Below the pieces are notes generated by a model. That model was not told the origin of the DNA and ran no database searches. It saw only the letters and a program-made list of their open reading frames with translations. DNA of 64,000 nt, from NCBI RefSeq assembly GCF_018362995.1, contig NZ_CP074372.1, forward strand, positions 4,340,001 to 4,404,000, in the 5' to 3' direction. Position 1 is the first letter of the stretch. The number at the start of each line of letters is the position of its first letter. Source of the DNA: Chryseobacterium indologenes (GTDB taxonomy: Bacteria; Bacteroidota; Bacteroidia; Flavobacteriales; Weeksellaceae). A program made the translations under genes and the position numbers. Of this stretch, positions 51,909 through 60,841 are shown one piece after another.

Positions 51909-52238
51909 ATGTCAGATGTTAATATTAAAATCACCGACAGAGAAGGGATAACCCATGATGTCGTAGCTCCTACGGATATGTCCATGAACTTAATGGAAAT
52001 TATCCGTTCTTATGAATTGGCAGAAGAAGGTACTATTGGTGTATGCGGAGGAATGGCGATGTGTGCTTCATGCCAGGTATATGTAATCAATGATCCTGGT
52101 CTGGAACCAATGGGAGATGAAGAAGATGCTATGCTGGGTGAGGCTTTTCATGTGAAAGAAAACAGCAGGTTAGGATGCCAGTTACATATTGCCGATGCCA
52201 TGGAAGGGCTCGAAGTAGAAATTGCTCCTTATCCTTAG
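51909..52238 (+). CDS. [2Fe-2S] adrenodoxin-type ferredoxin
   Basis: 109 residues with cluster ligands C46, C52, C55 ('CGGMAMCASC') and C90 ('SRLGCQL'). It is the likely partner of the reductase just upstream. TAATTTTG (51894-51901) spans the reductase stop codon and ends 7 bases before this ATG, a possible internal promoter giving an almost leaderless transcript. A terminator follows. Confidence 0.93.
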   Translation: MSDVNIKITDREGITHDVVAPTDMSMNLMEIIRSYELAEEGTIGVCGGMAMCASCQVYVINDPGLEPMGDEEDAMLGEAFHVKENSRLGCQLHIADAMEGLEVEIAPYP

Positions 52239-52262
52239 AAAATATTTTTTAATCTTAATAAG

Positions 52263-52293
52263 AAACTCCTGAAGATATATTTTTCAGGAGTTT
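52263..52293 (+). terminator. Terminator after ferredoxin
   Basis: aaactcctgaa / ttcaggagttt with seven T. Confidence 0.9.
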
Positions 52294-52306
52294 TTTTATT
52301 AATAAG

Positions 52307-53026
52307 TTATAACTCTTCTCTTAACCAATCAAAATATACTTTATCAAAAAATTTAGGTTCTATGCTCAGGTTTTCTATTTCATCTTCATTACATGGGTAC
52401 GCATGAGCAATTTGACCTGATTTATTTATTTCAAACATCATTAAATTAGTTTCTGTTCCTACATTCGAAACTCCTATATTCTTATCGACCTTTACTCCAA
52501 ATCTAAGATTTTCATTTTTCAATATTAAATCAAAATATTCTGTAAAAGAATCTAAAAGTATGGGCTCTAAATGAGTCTCATTTATTTCTGGAAAGAAATA
52601 TGAAATGTTTTTTTTGTAGCTAATTCTATAATATCAGCATTACTCATTTTACTTTTCAAATAATGTTTTGGATAGTCTTTTGAGCTTGCCATTCGCGAAT
52701 TAAAAGCTTTTGTAATATTTAAAAAATCGGCTTTTGCTGTATCAATCCAACGAATTAAATTAAAGCTAACTCTTTTAAACTCATCTAAATCTTCTGCATT
52801 AAAAAGACCAGATTCTTCTTCATATGATCTCTTATAAAATCTTCTTCATTCGCAGTCGAGTATTTTGAACAAACATTTTTCCATAATTCAATTAACTCTT
52901 GTTCAACTATATTTAAACGATCTCCTTGTTTACAGCTTATAGGACAGTCAAGTTTTCACTAATAAAAGTTTTAAATTCTCTTTCTGTAGTTAATTCATTA
53001 AATTTTTCAAGTAATTGTTGATTCAT
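52307..53026 (-). pseudogene. Frameshifted hypothetical gene (about 240 codons)
   Basis: The minus strand from the ATG at 53026 reads a coherent soluble protein only if three frame changes are allowed: near 52950 ('FISEN' to 'DCPISCKQGDRLN'), near 52818 ('FIRDH' to 'EEESGLFNAED') and at the A8/T8 run 52609-52616 ('ELAT' to 'NISYFFPEINE'). The last part, 52307-52522, is an intact frame ending 'FDWLREEL'. The reconstructed protein has no family I can name. One shift lies in a homopolymer. It is either a decaying gene or sequence error. Confidence 0.78.
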
Positions 53027-53052
53027 GATTTTAGTTTTTAAAGTTACATATT

Positions 53053-53634
53053 TTAAATTTCTTCTTTAGAAATCCACTTCCCAACGGTAGGAGCCTGATA
53101 ATTTCTCATCTTTTCCAGCAGATCGTCAATCGTATCACTGATCAGCAGCATATCTCTGTTTACCTGCTTTAAAAATCCTTTATCCACCATAGTCTGAACT
53201 AGTTTGATCAGATCATCATAAAAGCCGTCAATATTCAGAATTCCGATGGGTTTTTTGTGAAGTCCGAGTTGTGCCCAGGTGATCATCTCGAAAAGCTCTT
53301 CCAACGTTCCGTAACCACCGGGAAGAACGATAACTCCATCACAAAGTTCGTTCATTTTGGTCTTCCTTTCGTGCATGGTTTCCACGATGATAAGCTCGGT
53401 CAGATTTTTATGAGCAATTTCTTTGGCTTGTAAAAACTCGGGTAGGATTCCGATTACCTTACCATTTTCACTTAAAGTTCCATTGGCTACTGTTCCCATT
53501 AAGCCGGTTTCCGAACCGCCATAAACAAGTTGTATATTTTGTTTTGCTAAGGTTTGCCCCAGCAGGAGTGCCTGTTCTTCATAAATTTTATCTGTGCCGA
53601 AACTTGAGCCGCAGAATACTGTGATGCTTTTCAT
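53053..53634 (-). CDS. LOG family protein (cytokinin-activating phosphoribohydrolase-like)
   Basis: 193 residues from the ATG at 53634; the frame extends to 53679 but the extra residues do not fit the family, which starts just before 'ITVFCGSSFG'. Rossmann fold with the LOG signature 'PGGYGTLEELFE' and the 'ETMHERKTKM' region. Bacterial members cleave ribose-5-phosphate from nucleotide monophosphates. TIGR00730 type. Monocistronic. Confidence 0.9.
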   Translation of the reverse strand: MKSITVFCGSSFGTDKIYEEQALLLGQTLAKQNIQLVYGGSETGLMGTVANGTLSENGKVIGILPEFLQAKEIAHKNLTELIIVETMHERKTKMNELCDGVIVLPGGYGTLEELFEMITWAQLGLHKKPIGILNIDGFYDDLIKLVQTMVDKGFLKQVNRDMLLISDTIDDLLEKMRNYQAPTVGKWISKEEI

Positions 53635-53660
53635 TGTATAAGCTTTTTTATGGTTTGGAC

Positions 53661-53748
53661 GCTTCGGCAGGCTCAGCATGACACAGCTAAAAAATTCATC
53701 TCTAAAAAACAGTTAGTATTAGAGATGTCATGCTGAGCTTGTCGAAGC
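53661..53748. repeat. Inverted-repeat element (family D)
   Basis: 23-base arms 53661-53683 and 53726-53748 match at 21 positions and read 'gcttcg(a/g)ca(a/g)gctcagcatgaca'. The same 'cttcgacaagctcagcatgac' word is widespread in intergenic DNA of many bacteria. Its location upstream of the LOG gene is outside its coding region. Confidence 0.75.
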
Positions 53749-53823
53749 ATTTTTATTTCAATTAAAACTAAAAATATCCAAAATCATAAGACTTTGGATA
53801 TTCAATATAGTAATTTTAATGTT

Positions 53824-55266
53824 CTATTTCTGAGGAATATTCGCTAAAATATCTTTCAGGAAACTCCAGAACTTCTGAGTAGAAGGAATGTTCGCTTTTT
53901 CATCAGGAGAGTGGGCTCCTCTGATGGTTGGTCCAAAGCTTACCATTTCCATTTCAGGATAATTGGCTCCGATGATTCCGCATTCAAGACCTGCGTGACA
54001 AGCTACTACATGAGGCTTTTCACTAAACTTCTCTGTGTAAAGCTTCTCCATCAGCTGTACGATCTCAGAACCTGGTTTTGGCTTCCATCCCGGATATGAT
54101 CCGCTGAATTCAACGTTCATTCCAGCTAATTCTGCTACAGATTTCAGTTGTTCTGCCACTGAATATTTAGAAGAATCTACAGAAGATCTTGTAAGGTTTA
54201 AGATTTTAAGTTCTCCTCCTTTCAATTCTACTCTGGCTACGTTGTTGGACGCTTCTACAAGATCAGCCACGTCAGGGCTCATTCTGTATACTCCGTTGTG
54301 AAGAGCTTTTAGAGTAAGGATTACCTTTTTAGAATCTCCTTCTGAAATTGCTTTGTCAGAAGATGTAGAGTTCTCAATATTGATTTGAATTCCCGGTTCT
54401 ACAGTGGCAAATTCTTCTAAAATATCTTTTTTAAGAACAGTTACATTTTCAATAAACTCCTGAGCATTTCTTACTGAAATTAAAGCAACACCTTCTCTTG
54501 GGATTGCGTTTCTTAAACCTCCGCTATCGATAGAAACCAATTCAATATTCTGATTTTCCAATCCGGTGTAAAGAAGTCTTCCCAGAATAATATTGGCGTT
54601 TCCAAAACCTTTATGAATATCCATTCCGGAATGTCCTCCCTGAAGACCTTTTACCTCAAGTCTTACAATTTGTCCTTTTGGAGCTTCTGCAGCATAGTTT
54701 TGAGTGATGGTTACATCAACACCTCCTGCACAGCCGATATCAATTTCATCATCCTCTTCAGTGTCAAGATTTAATAAAATTTCGCCTGTCAGTTGTCCTG
54801 GTTTTAACCCTAAAGCACCTGTCATTCCTGTCTCTTCATCAATGGTGAAAAGGGCTTCCAATGCAGGGTGTGGAATATCTGAGCTTTCAAGGATAGACAT
54901 AATAGTTGCTACTCCCAAACCGTTGTCAGCTCCTAAAGTAGTTCCTTTTGCTTTTACCCAGTCACCGTCAATCTCCATTTTGATTCCTTCCGTTTCAAAA
55001 TCAAAAGTAACATCGTTGTTTTTCTGGCAAACCATATCAAGGTGCGATTGAAGCACGATTGATTTACGGTTTTCCATTCCTGCAGTGGCAGGTTTTTTAA
55101 TGATAACATTTCCTACTTCATCTACGGTAGTTTCCAGTCCCAGATCTTCACCAAATCCTTTGATAAAGGCAATTACTTTTTCCTCTTTTTTTGAAGGCCT
55201 TGGAACAGCATTTAATTTGGAGAAGTTTTTCCAGATTATCTGCGGTTCTATATTAGATAATTCCAT
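53824..55266 (-). CDS. pepD: Aminoacyl-histidine dipeptidase (Xaa-His dipeptidase)
   Basis: 480 residues, family M20C. Zinc ligands and catalytic residues are visible in 'LQSHLDMVCQK' (His, Asp), 'GADNGLG' (Asp), 'TIDEETGMTGA' (Glu pair), 'LDTEEDD' and 'CHAGLECG' near the C-terminus (His, Glu). It cleaves dipeptides such as carnosine. A TAAATTTG box (55283-55290, minus strand) lies upstream. Confidence 0.94.
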   Translation of the reverse strand: MELSNIEPQIIWKNFSKLNAVPRPSKKEEKVIAFIKGFGEDLGLETTVDEVGNVIIKKPATAGMENRKSIVLQSHLDMVCQKNNDVTFDFETEGIKMEIDGDWVKAKGTTLGADNGLGVATIMSILESSDIPHPALEALFTIDEETGMTGALGLKPGQLTGEILLNLDTEEDDEIDIGCAGGVDVTITQNYAAEAPKGQIVRLEVKGLQGGHSGMDIHKGFGNANIILGRLLYTGLENQNIELVSIDSGGLRNAIPREGVALISVRNAQEFIENVTVLKKDILEEFATVEPGIQINIENSTSSDKAISEGDSKKVILTLKALHNGVYRMSPDVADLVEASNNVARVELKGGELKILNLTRSSVDSSKYSVAEQLKSVAELAGMNVEFSGSYPGWKPKPGSEIVQLMEKLYTEKFSEKPHVVACHAGLECGIIGANYPEMEMVSFGPTIRGAHSPDEKANIPSTQKFWSFLKDILANIPQK

Positions 55267-55297
55267 TGAATTTTATTTTTCTCAAATTTACGAAATA

Positions 55298-55330
55298 AAA
55301 AATGCTTCTGTGTCCCACAGAAGCATTTTT
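55298..55330 (-). terminator. Terminator of the lipoprotein gene
   Basis: A perfect 15-bp stem (aaaaatgcttctgtg and complement) with a 3-base loop, 16 bases after the stop at 55347. Confidence 0.9.
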
Positions 55331-55346
55331 GTATGATTTTACTTTA

Positions 55347-55838
55347 CTAGCAGCCACATTCTCCATAGATCGGAGTGGTGAAAATCGTGCCATCAGGTTT
55401 TTCAATAGTCAGAGTACCTTCAAACAGTAAAGCTTCTTCTCCTTTTATTTTTTTACCTTTCACAGAAATTTTATAATTATCATTTTCTATTTCCTTGGTC
55501 AGTAATTCATCTACTTCCATATCACTTGATGAGATAAGATTCAGAGCCATTCTTTTACCATCCAGCATCATATAAGCTGTTTTTCCGGCGTCATCTGCGT
55601 AGATGTATCTTTCATTTTCAAAATCAGCTTTGCTAATGGCAAAATAGCATGAGCATTCTTTGATTTCTTTTGGAAACGGAATAGTTCCTACCAAAATATT
55701 GCCTGAAGAAGTACCTGTTGAAGCAGAATCTTTAGCAATATGTGAAGAATCTGCAGAAGCAGAAGCTGAAACCGTTTCTTTTTCCTTTTTGCAGGCTGTC
55801 AATAAAAATGCGGAAAATAAAATGATTAAATATTTCAT
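55347..55838 (-). CDS. Hypothetical lipoprotein, 163 aa
   Basis: Signal peptide with lipobox 'LTAC' (C16), then a Ser/Ala/Lys/Thr-rich linker (about 20-50), followed by a small beta domain with 'ECSCYFAISKADF' and a C-terminal 'YGECGC', four conserved-looking Cys. No named family. It lies 23 bases downstream of the gene at 55862 and is possibly cotranscribed with it. Confidence 0.78.
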   Translation of the reverse strand: MKYLIILFSAFLLTACKKEKETVSASASADSSHIAKDSASTGTSSGNILVGTIPFPKEIKECSCYFAISKADFENERYIYADDAGKTAYMMLDGKRMALNLISSSDMEVDELLTKEIENDNYKISVKGKKIKGEEALLFEGTLTIEKPDGTIFTTPIYGECGC

Positions 55839-55861
55839 GTGTTTGTGGTTTTATTATTTGT

Positions 55862-56467
55862 TTACCCTCTTGCTCTTTCAAGAAGTGTCATCATTAATAG
55901 AGAAAGGATTACTAAACTTTCCTCCTCATCATCAATATCGATCAATCTGTCCAGCTGAAATCTTCTTCCGAAGAATGAAGGCATTTTTTTAAGCTTAAAA
56001 TAAGCTTTTCCGTCAATACCTGTTACCGTGTAAGATGGATTAAGGAAATACCCGGTGAACATTCCGATGATAGGAAGTTCTCCTACAAAGCTGTCCCAGA
56101 ATCTTACCCATGCGCTGTCTTCCTGAACTTTAAACTTAGGCTGATCGTGAGCATCCAGAATATCATAACTTGCTTTCCAGATAGAACGCATTCCTTTTCT
56201 GGCTAATCTACCGAAGTTTTTGTTGTCAATAAGATCATTCAAAGAATACGAAGCATTGAAATCTATCCATTTATTAGCTCTGATTCTGAAAAGTTCCTTA
56301 GACTTGCTCTCATCATTGAAAACAATAACATCTTCTTTCAACTTGAACATTTTCTGACGCACATACGCTACATAATTTCCGTTTTTGTCAGTAATGTTGA
56401 AGTCACTTGCTAAAGTAGTGATTTTGAATTTGAAATCCAGAGGATAGTTAAGATTGTTAAGTACCAT
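55862..56467 (-). CDS. LURP-one-related/tubby-like protein
   Basis: 201 residues of a compact beta-barrel type: 'FNITDKNGNYVAYVRQKMFKLKEDVIVFND' (N-terminal strands; the 'G-x-x-V-x-x-V-R-Q-K-x-F-K' pattern) and 'YDILDAHDQPKFKV' match the LURP-one-related/phospholipid scramblase-like superfamily. The role is unknown. A TATATTTG box is 34 bases upstream (56502-56509, minus strand). Confidence 0.65.
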   Translation of the reverse strand: MVLNNLNYPLDFKFKITTLASDFNITDKNGNYVAYVRQKMFKLKEDVIVFNDESKSKELFRIRANKWIDFNASYSLNDLIDNKNFGRLARKGMRSIWKASYDILDAHDQPKFKVQEDSAWVRFWDSFVGELPIIGMFTGYFLNPSYTVTGIDGKAYFKLKKMPSFFGRRFQLDRLIDIDDEEESLVILSLLMMTLLERARG

Positions 56468-56574
56468 GTCAGTTTATTTTTTTCATATTTAATTTAAGCC
56501 GCAAATATAAAGGTTTTTTTAGAGTTCTCGGATAGGGGAGAAAATTTAAAATATCATATTGAGACATTAATCTC

Positions 56575-56730
56575 TTGGTCAATTGTCAATTTTTGCTTCG
56601 CAAAGTGAAAGATGAATTCTCAACCTCAATCTCAAACCAAAGTCCCCAAACCCCGAATCTCGCATCTCGTATCCCGAAAAAAATTCACAAGCGAAGCGAG
56701 TTGGCGATTCACATTCACTATTAATTATCA
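56575..56730. repeat. Interspersed intergenic element, family C copy 1
   Basis: About 155 bp sharing layout with the reverse complement of 62234-62354: 'tcaatttttgcttcgcaaa' at one end, 'aaccccgaat' in the middle, 'cacaagcgaagcga' and 'gattcacattcacta' at the other end. Copies are diverged but clearly related by eye. Confidence 0.65.
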
Positions 56731-56741
56731 ACTTTAATCCT

Positions 56742-56749
56742 TATTTTTG
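56742..56749 (+). promoter_or_regulatory. -7 box adjacent to the recR start
   Basis: TATTTTTG ends 5 bases before the recR ATG, so the transcript would begin at or near the start codon. Confidence 0.6.
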
Positions 56750-56754
56750 TACCT

Positions 56755-57366
56755 ATGGATTACCCAAGTAAAGTATTGGCAAAGGCGGTAGACGAGATTT
56801 CGGGATTGCCTGGGATTGGAAGAAAAACGGCTTTGAGATTAGCACTGCATTTATTGAAGCAGCCCAATTCCAGAGCTGTGAGTCTTGGAAATTCCCTGAT
56901 TAATCTTGTCAACGAAATAAAATACTGTAAAGAATGTCATAATTTTTCGGATTTTGACATCTGTGAAATATGCAGCAATGAAAAGAGAAATGGCGAGCTT
57001 ATCTGCATCGTTGAAGATGTACGCGATGTGATTGCCATTGAAAATACAGGAAAATACACAGGAAAGTATCTGATCCTTGGTGGGAAAATTTCTCCAATGG
57101 AAGGAGTAGGGCCTGGACAATTGAATATTCCAAGCATTGAAAAGAAACTGAATGACGGAAAGGTGAAGGAATTTATTTTTGCATTGAGCGCTACGATGGA
57201 AGGAGATACAACTGCTTATTATATTTACAAGAAATTTAAAAGTTTCAATGTGAATTTTTCCAGCATTGCAAGGGGAATTTCAGTTGGAGATGAACTGGAA
57301 TATGCTGATGAAATTTCATTAGGAAGATCTATTATCAACAGGTTGCCATATAACGAAAAGGATTAA
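56755..57366 (+). CDS. recR: Recombination mediator RecR
   Basis: 203 residues. An N-terminal helix-hairpin-helix ('ISGLPGIGRKTALRLA', 15-30), a C4 zinc finger (C58, C61, C70, C73), and a TOPRIM domain beginning 'ICIVEDVRDVIAIE'. It acts with RecF and RecO in loading RecA on gapped DNA. It is followed one base later by a glycosyltransferase gene. Confidence 0.95.
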   Translation: MDYPSKVLAKAVDEISGLPGIGRKTALRLALHLLKQPNSRAVSLGNSLINLVNEIKYCKECHNFSDFDICEICSNEKRNGELICIVEDVRDVIAIENTGKYTGKYLILGGKISPMEGVGPGQLNIPSIEKKLNDGKVKEFIFALSATMEGDTTAYYIYKKFKSFNVNFSSIARGISVGDELEYADEISLGRSIINRLPYNEKD

Positions 57367-57367
57367 T

Positions 57368-58201
57368 ATGAAGCTGTCTGTTATTATTGTTAATTATAAT
57401 GTTACCCAATTACTCAGAAGCTGTCTCCTGTCACTTCAGAAATATATACAAGAGATAGAATATGAAGTGATTGTCATTGATAATGCATCTACAGACAGCT
57501 CCTGGAGCGATCTTATTCCCGAATTTCCGAACGTACACTTTATATCTTCTGAAATCAACGGTGGTTTTTCAAAAGCAAATAACCAAGCGATTCAAACGGC
57601 AAAAGGGGAATATATTTTACTTTTAAATCCTGATACGGAATTTGAAGGTTTTTACATGAAAGAACTTCTGGATTTTGCCGATTCTCAGCCTTCTTTCGGA
57701 TGTCTGGGAGTAAGAATGCATGATGCAGAAGGGAATTTTCTTCCGGAAAGTAAACGGTCAGTACCGGATATGTTTAATTCTTTTGAAAAGCTTTTTACGA
57801 ATTTTAAAAAGAATAATTCCAAGTCTTATTACAGGAATGATATTGAAGAAAATGCAGTGGCTGAAGTAGAAGTGATGACAGGCGCATTTTTGTTGGTTAA
57901 AAAAGACGTCTACGAAAAAATAGGAGGATTGGATGAAGCTTATTTTATGTATGGAGAAGATATTGATCTTTGCTATACCTTCTTAAGAAACGGGTACAAA
58001 AACTTCTATTACGGTAAAGTTTCTATTCTTCATCATAAAGGGGAGAGCACAATCAGGAATGAGGCATATCTCAAGAGATTTTATGGAGCTATGCAGATCT
58101 TCATTGATAAATATTACAAAGAGTCCAAGCCTGTACAGTATTCATTTTTAAAGGCAGGATTGAAACTACGATATCAGATTGAAAAGATCAGGTTAAAATA
58201 A
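57368..58201 (+). CDS. GT2 family glycosyltransferase
   Basis: 277 residues, GT-A fold, WbbL/rhamnosyl-type. 'SVIIVNYNVTQLLRSCLLSL' (start), 'VIDNASTDSS', 'EINGGFSKANNQAI' and the DxD-like 'LLNPDTEF' bind the nucleotide sugar; 'VEVMTGAFLLVKKDVYEKIGG' and 'DIDLCY' are typical. No membrane helix. It starts one base after the recR stop, so it is cotranscribed. The acceptor is unknown. Bacteroidota often place it in this position. Confidence 0.9.
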   Translation: MKLSVIIVNYNVTQLLRSCLLSLQKYIQEIEYEVIVIDNASTDSSWSDLIPEFPNVHFISSEINGGFSKANNQAIQTAKGEYILLLNPDTEFEGFYMKELLDFADSQPSFGCLGVRMHDAEGNFLPESKRSVPDMFNSFEKLFTNFKKNNSKSYYRNDIEENAVAEVEVMTGAFLLVKKDVYEKIGGLDEAYFMYGEDIDLCYTFLRNGYKNFYYGKVSILHHKGESTIRNEAYLKRFYGAMQIFIDKYYKESKPVQYSFLKAGLKLRYQIEKIRLK

Positions 58202-58228
58202 AAAAGCAACTCAATTTGAGTTGCTTTT
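58202..58228. terminator. Bidirectional terminator
   Basis: aaaagcaactcaa / ttgagttgctttt, between the glycosyltransferase gene and secG. Confidence 0.85.
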
Positions 58229-58258
58229 GTTTTTGTTTTATATAAGATAGTATTCTTC

Positions 58259-58609
58259 TTATTTTGCCGGTGCTACAGGAGTTTGTGCCGGAGTTGTTGT
58301 AGAAGCAGGAGCTGACTGTTTTGCAGGAGCTTCTTTCTTCACGGGTTGTTTTTGTGTAGGAGCTACCTGAGATGGCTTACCTGTGATAACAACGCTTATA
58401 AGGATAAGAACAATGATAGTTCCGCCTAGAGTCCATGTTGCTTTTTCCATGAAATCATTGGTTCTCTGTACTCCAAACTGTGCAGATGATGCACCTCCGA
58501 ATGTACTGGAAAGGCCTCCTCCTTTTGGATTTTGTGCCATAACGATGATTACCAATAAAACGCTGGCAACCATAACAAGAACCATCAATAGTGTAAATAT
58601 AGTATCCAT
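58259..58609 (-). CDS. secG: Protein-export channel subunit SecG
   Basis: 116 residues with two membrane helices (about 2-22 and 57-76) and the SecG 'MAQNPKGGGLSSTFGG' linker. The C-terminal 40 residues are an Ala/Pro/Lys/Gln/Thr-rich tail not found in the E. coli protein but common in Bacteroidota. It is part of the SecYEG complex. A canonical promoter precedes it. Confidence 0.93.
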   Translation of the reverse strand: MDTIFTLLMVLVMVASVLLVIIVMAQNPKGGGLSSTFGGASSAQFGVQRTNDFMEKATWTLGGTIIVLILISVVITGKPSQVAPTQKQPVKKEAPAKQSAPASTTTPAQTPVAPAK

Positions 58610-58634
58610 TAATTCTGATATCTTTTTGAATGGG

Positions 58635-58665
58635 CAAATTTAATCTTTTTTTACTGAATGACAAA
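58635..58665 (-). promoter_or_regulatory. Promoter of secG
   Basis: On the minus strand TTTG (58662-58665), 19-bp spacer, TAAATTTG (58635-58642), 25 bases before the ATG. A textbook Bacteroidota housekeeping promoter. Confidence 0.85.
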
Positions 58666-58695
58666 AAAAGAAGTCGCCAAATGTTGATAAAAATA

Positions 58696-58721
58696 AAAAC
58701 GGCAACAATTGTTGCCGTTTT
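58696..58721 (-). terminator. Palindromic terminator of the M16 operon
   Basis: A perfect 26-base palindrome (aaaacggcaacaa and complement), 21 bases after the stop at 58743. Confidence 0.85.
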
Positions 58722-58742
58722 TTGTATAAAAATTGGATGTTG

Positions 58743-60788
58743 TTATTTAAAATCAGCATCTGTAGCCTTATTGATCTCATAAGACTTTACATTCATGGTC
58801 ATATCCATTCCCATCTGGCTTACAGAGATGGTGTATGGCATTTTTACCCCTTCTACATCTTTGTAATTAGAGAATGTTGTCGGGATTGTCATTTCCTGAC
58901 CTTTAGCTTTTATTTTCTTGGTTTCTCCGGTTTTTAATCCCGTTGCAACGCTGTAGTAATAAGTGGTATCTCCACCTTTAATTGCATAAGAATCTTCACC
59001 TCCGATTTTTTCAATTCCTCCTAATTTATAATCAGCAGATTTTGCAAAACCTAATTCTTCGAAAAGCTCCGGGTTCTTTTGTTTTTCAGCAATTTCTTCC
59101 GGTGTGATATCAACTTTTTGTCCCATTTGCATAGAATAACCAGTCTTCCCGTCAAATACCTGCTTCTGAACAACCTGTCCCATTGCTGTTACAGTTGTCA
59201 GCTCTTTTCCGCCTTGTGCCTTAATGATTTTAAAATCGATGTTTTGTCCTTGCATAGACATTGAAGCATTGGTAGTATATGAAGTAATTTTAGCCAGATT
59301 AGCTTTTCCTCCGATAGCATTGATGTATTTATCTGCGATAGAAGCAACCGTTACGCTTGCATCTATTTTTTGTACAGTTGGTTTTGCAACAGGGTTAGCA
59401 TCCTTATCAAAATATTTTACCGGGTAACCTAGTTTTTCAAGTCCTTCAGAAATGTCAGATGCTTTACCTGCAATGAAAATTCTGCTTTGGTTAGGTAAAA
59501 TGGTAGCTTTTACAGCATTAGTAACATCTGCAGCAGTTACTTTATCAATAGATTTCAGATAATTGGTGTAGAAGTCAGCTGGTAAATCCTGAACTTTTTG
59601 GTTTAATGCAAATCTTGCTATAGTAGCAGGCTGTTCTAAAGACATGATGAAAGACCCTTTCAATTTTGCTTTTGCATTTGCCAATTCCTCCGGTTTTACA
59701 GTAGAAATCGCATTAAGTTCATTCATGAATTCCTTAACGGCTTTGTCGGTAACCTCGTTTCTTACGCTTGCGCTTGCCGAGAACTGTGGAGAATACTTGC
59801 TGGCTACCATACTTGAATAAGCACCGTAAGTAAATCCGTTTTTCTCTCTAAGGTTCATGAAAAGTCTTGCTTCACCACCACCTCCAAGGATGTAGTTCGC
59901 GATTGTTGCAGGGAAATAGTTGGCATCTTTCATTTTCAGCGTGTTCAGGTTGTTTAGGGAAACAACAGACTGTACAGCAGAAGGAACATCCACTACATTA
60001 ATCTCTGTTTTGGCAACATTAGAAGCAGGCTCCAATTGTGCAATAGGAGTATTTGCTTTTTTCCAGCTGCTGAAAGACTTTTCGATCAATGGTTTTACCT
60101 GGTCAAATTTTACGTCTCCAACGATTACTAAGTAGGCATTGTCCGGAGCGTAGTATTTTTTGTAAGTATTCTGTACGTCAGCTAACTGAATTTTGTTGAT
60201 AGATTCAACGGTTTCAAATTCACCTCTTGAAGTATTTTTTCCATACATCAAAGCGTTAGAAACTTTTGATGCGATAGAAGAAGCATTTTTTTCCTCAGAT
60301 TTTAATCCTTCGACAGCTCTTTCTTTAGAACTTTGAATTTCTTCAGCAGAGAATTTAGGATTAATAATTGCATCAGCCATTAAGCCTAAAACTTCAGGAA
60401 AATATTTTGAAAGTGAGTTCGCAGAAGCACCTCCTGAAGAGAAGTTAAGGTTAGCTCCAAGGTAGTCTACTTTTTTGTTGAAATCATCTTTGGAGATGTT
60501 TGTAGTTCCGTTTTCGAACTGTTCAGCCATAATTTCGCTTACTCCGGTTACAGCTCCTTCGTTGTATGGAGGTCTGTCCATAGAAAGACTTGCGCTTACT
60601 CTTGGCAGTTTATTGTTCTCAACCACCATTACTGTAAGGCCGTTGCTTAGCTGGAAAGTTTTTGGCTTGGCAATGTTAATCGTAGGAGTAGGTCCCGGTT
60701 TTGGCATTGCATTAAGATCTATTTTTTGTGCTGAAACCATTCCTGTAAAGAAAAACGCTGCAGCTATATATGTTAATTGCTTTTTCAT
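58743..60788 (-). CDS. M16 family peptidase homologue lacking zinc ligands, fused to a LolA-like domain
   Basis: 681 residues with a signal peptide (to about 20). The M16 half (about 40-470) keeps the LuxS/M16 fold and the glycine-rich loop 'ILGGGGEARLFMNLREKNG', but where the HxxEH zinc motif should lie the sequence is 'GVSEIMAEQ' (82-90), so the zinc ligands are missing. Such subunits act as non-catalytic partners. The C-terminal 200 residues ('KYINAIGGKANLAKI', '...VQKQVFDGKTGY...', 'YYYSVATGLKTGE') resemble LolA/outer-membrane lipoprotein-sorting folds. It follows the active M16 gene with 53 bases between. Confidence 0.85.
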   Translation of the reverse strand: MKKQLTYIAAAFFFTGMVSAQKIDLNAMPKPGPTPTINIAKPKTFQLSNGLTVMVVENNKLPRVSASLSMDRPPYNEGAVTGVSEIMAEQFENGTTNISKDDFNKKVDYLGANLNFSSGGASANSLSKYFPEVLGLMADAIINPKFSAEEIQSSKERAVEGLKSEEKNASSIASKVSNALMYGKNTSRGEFETVESINKIQLADVQNTYKKYYAPDNAYLVIVGDVKFDQVKPLIEKSFSSWKKANTPIAQLEPASNVAKTEINVVDVPSAVQSVVSLNNLNTLKMKDANYFPATIANYILGGGGEARLFMNLREKNGFTYGAYSSMVASKYSPQFSASASVRNEVTDKAVKEFMNELNAISTVKPEELANAKAKLKGSFIMSLEQPATIARFALNQKVQDLPADFYTNYLKSIDKVTAADVTNAVKATILPNQSRIFIAGKASDISEGLEKLGYPVKYFDKDANPVAKPTVQKIDASVTVASIADKYINAIGGKANLAKITSYTTNASMSMQGQNIDFKIIKAQGGKELTTVTAMGQVVQKQVFDGKTGYSMQMGQKVDITPEEIAEKQKNPELFEELGFAKSADYKLGGIEKIGGEDSYAIKGGDTTYYYSVATGLKTGETKKIKAKGQEMTIPTTFSNYKDVEGVKMPYTISVSQMGMDMTMNVKSYEINKATDADFK

Positions 60789-60841
60789 TTGTAAAAATTT
60801 AATTTTTAATAATCATACTGTCACCTAAAAAGTTGAAATGA

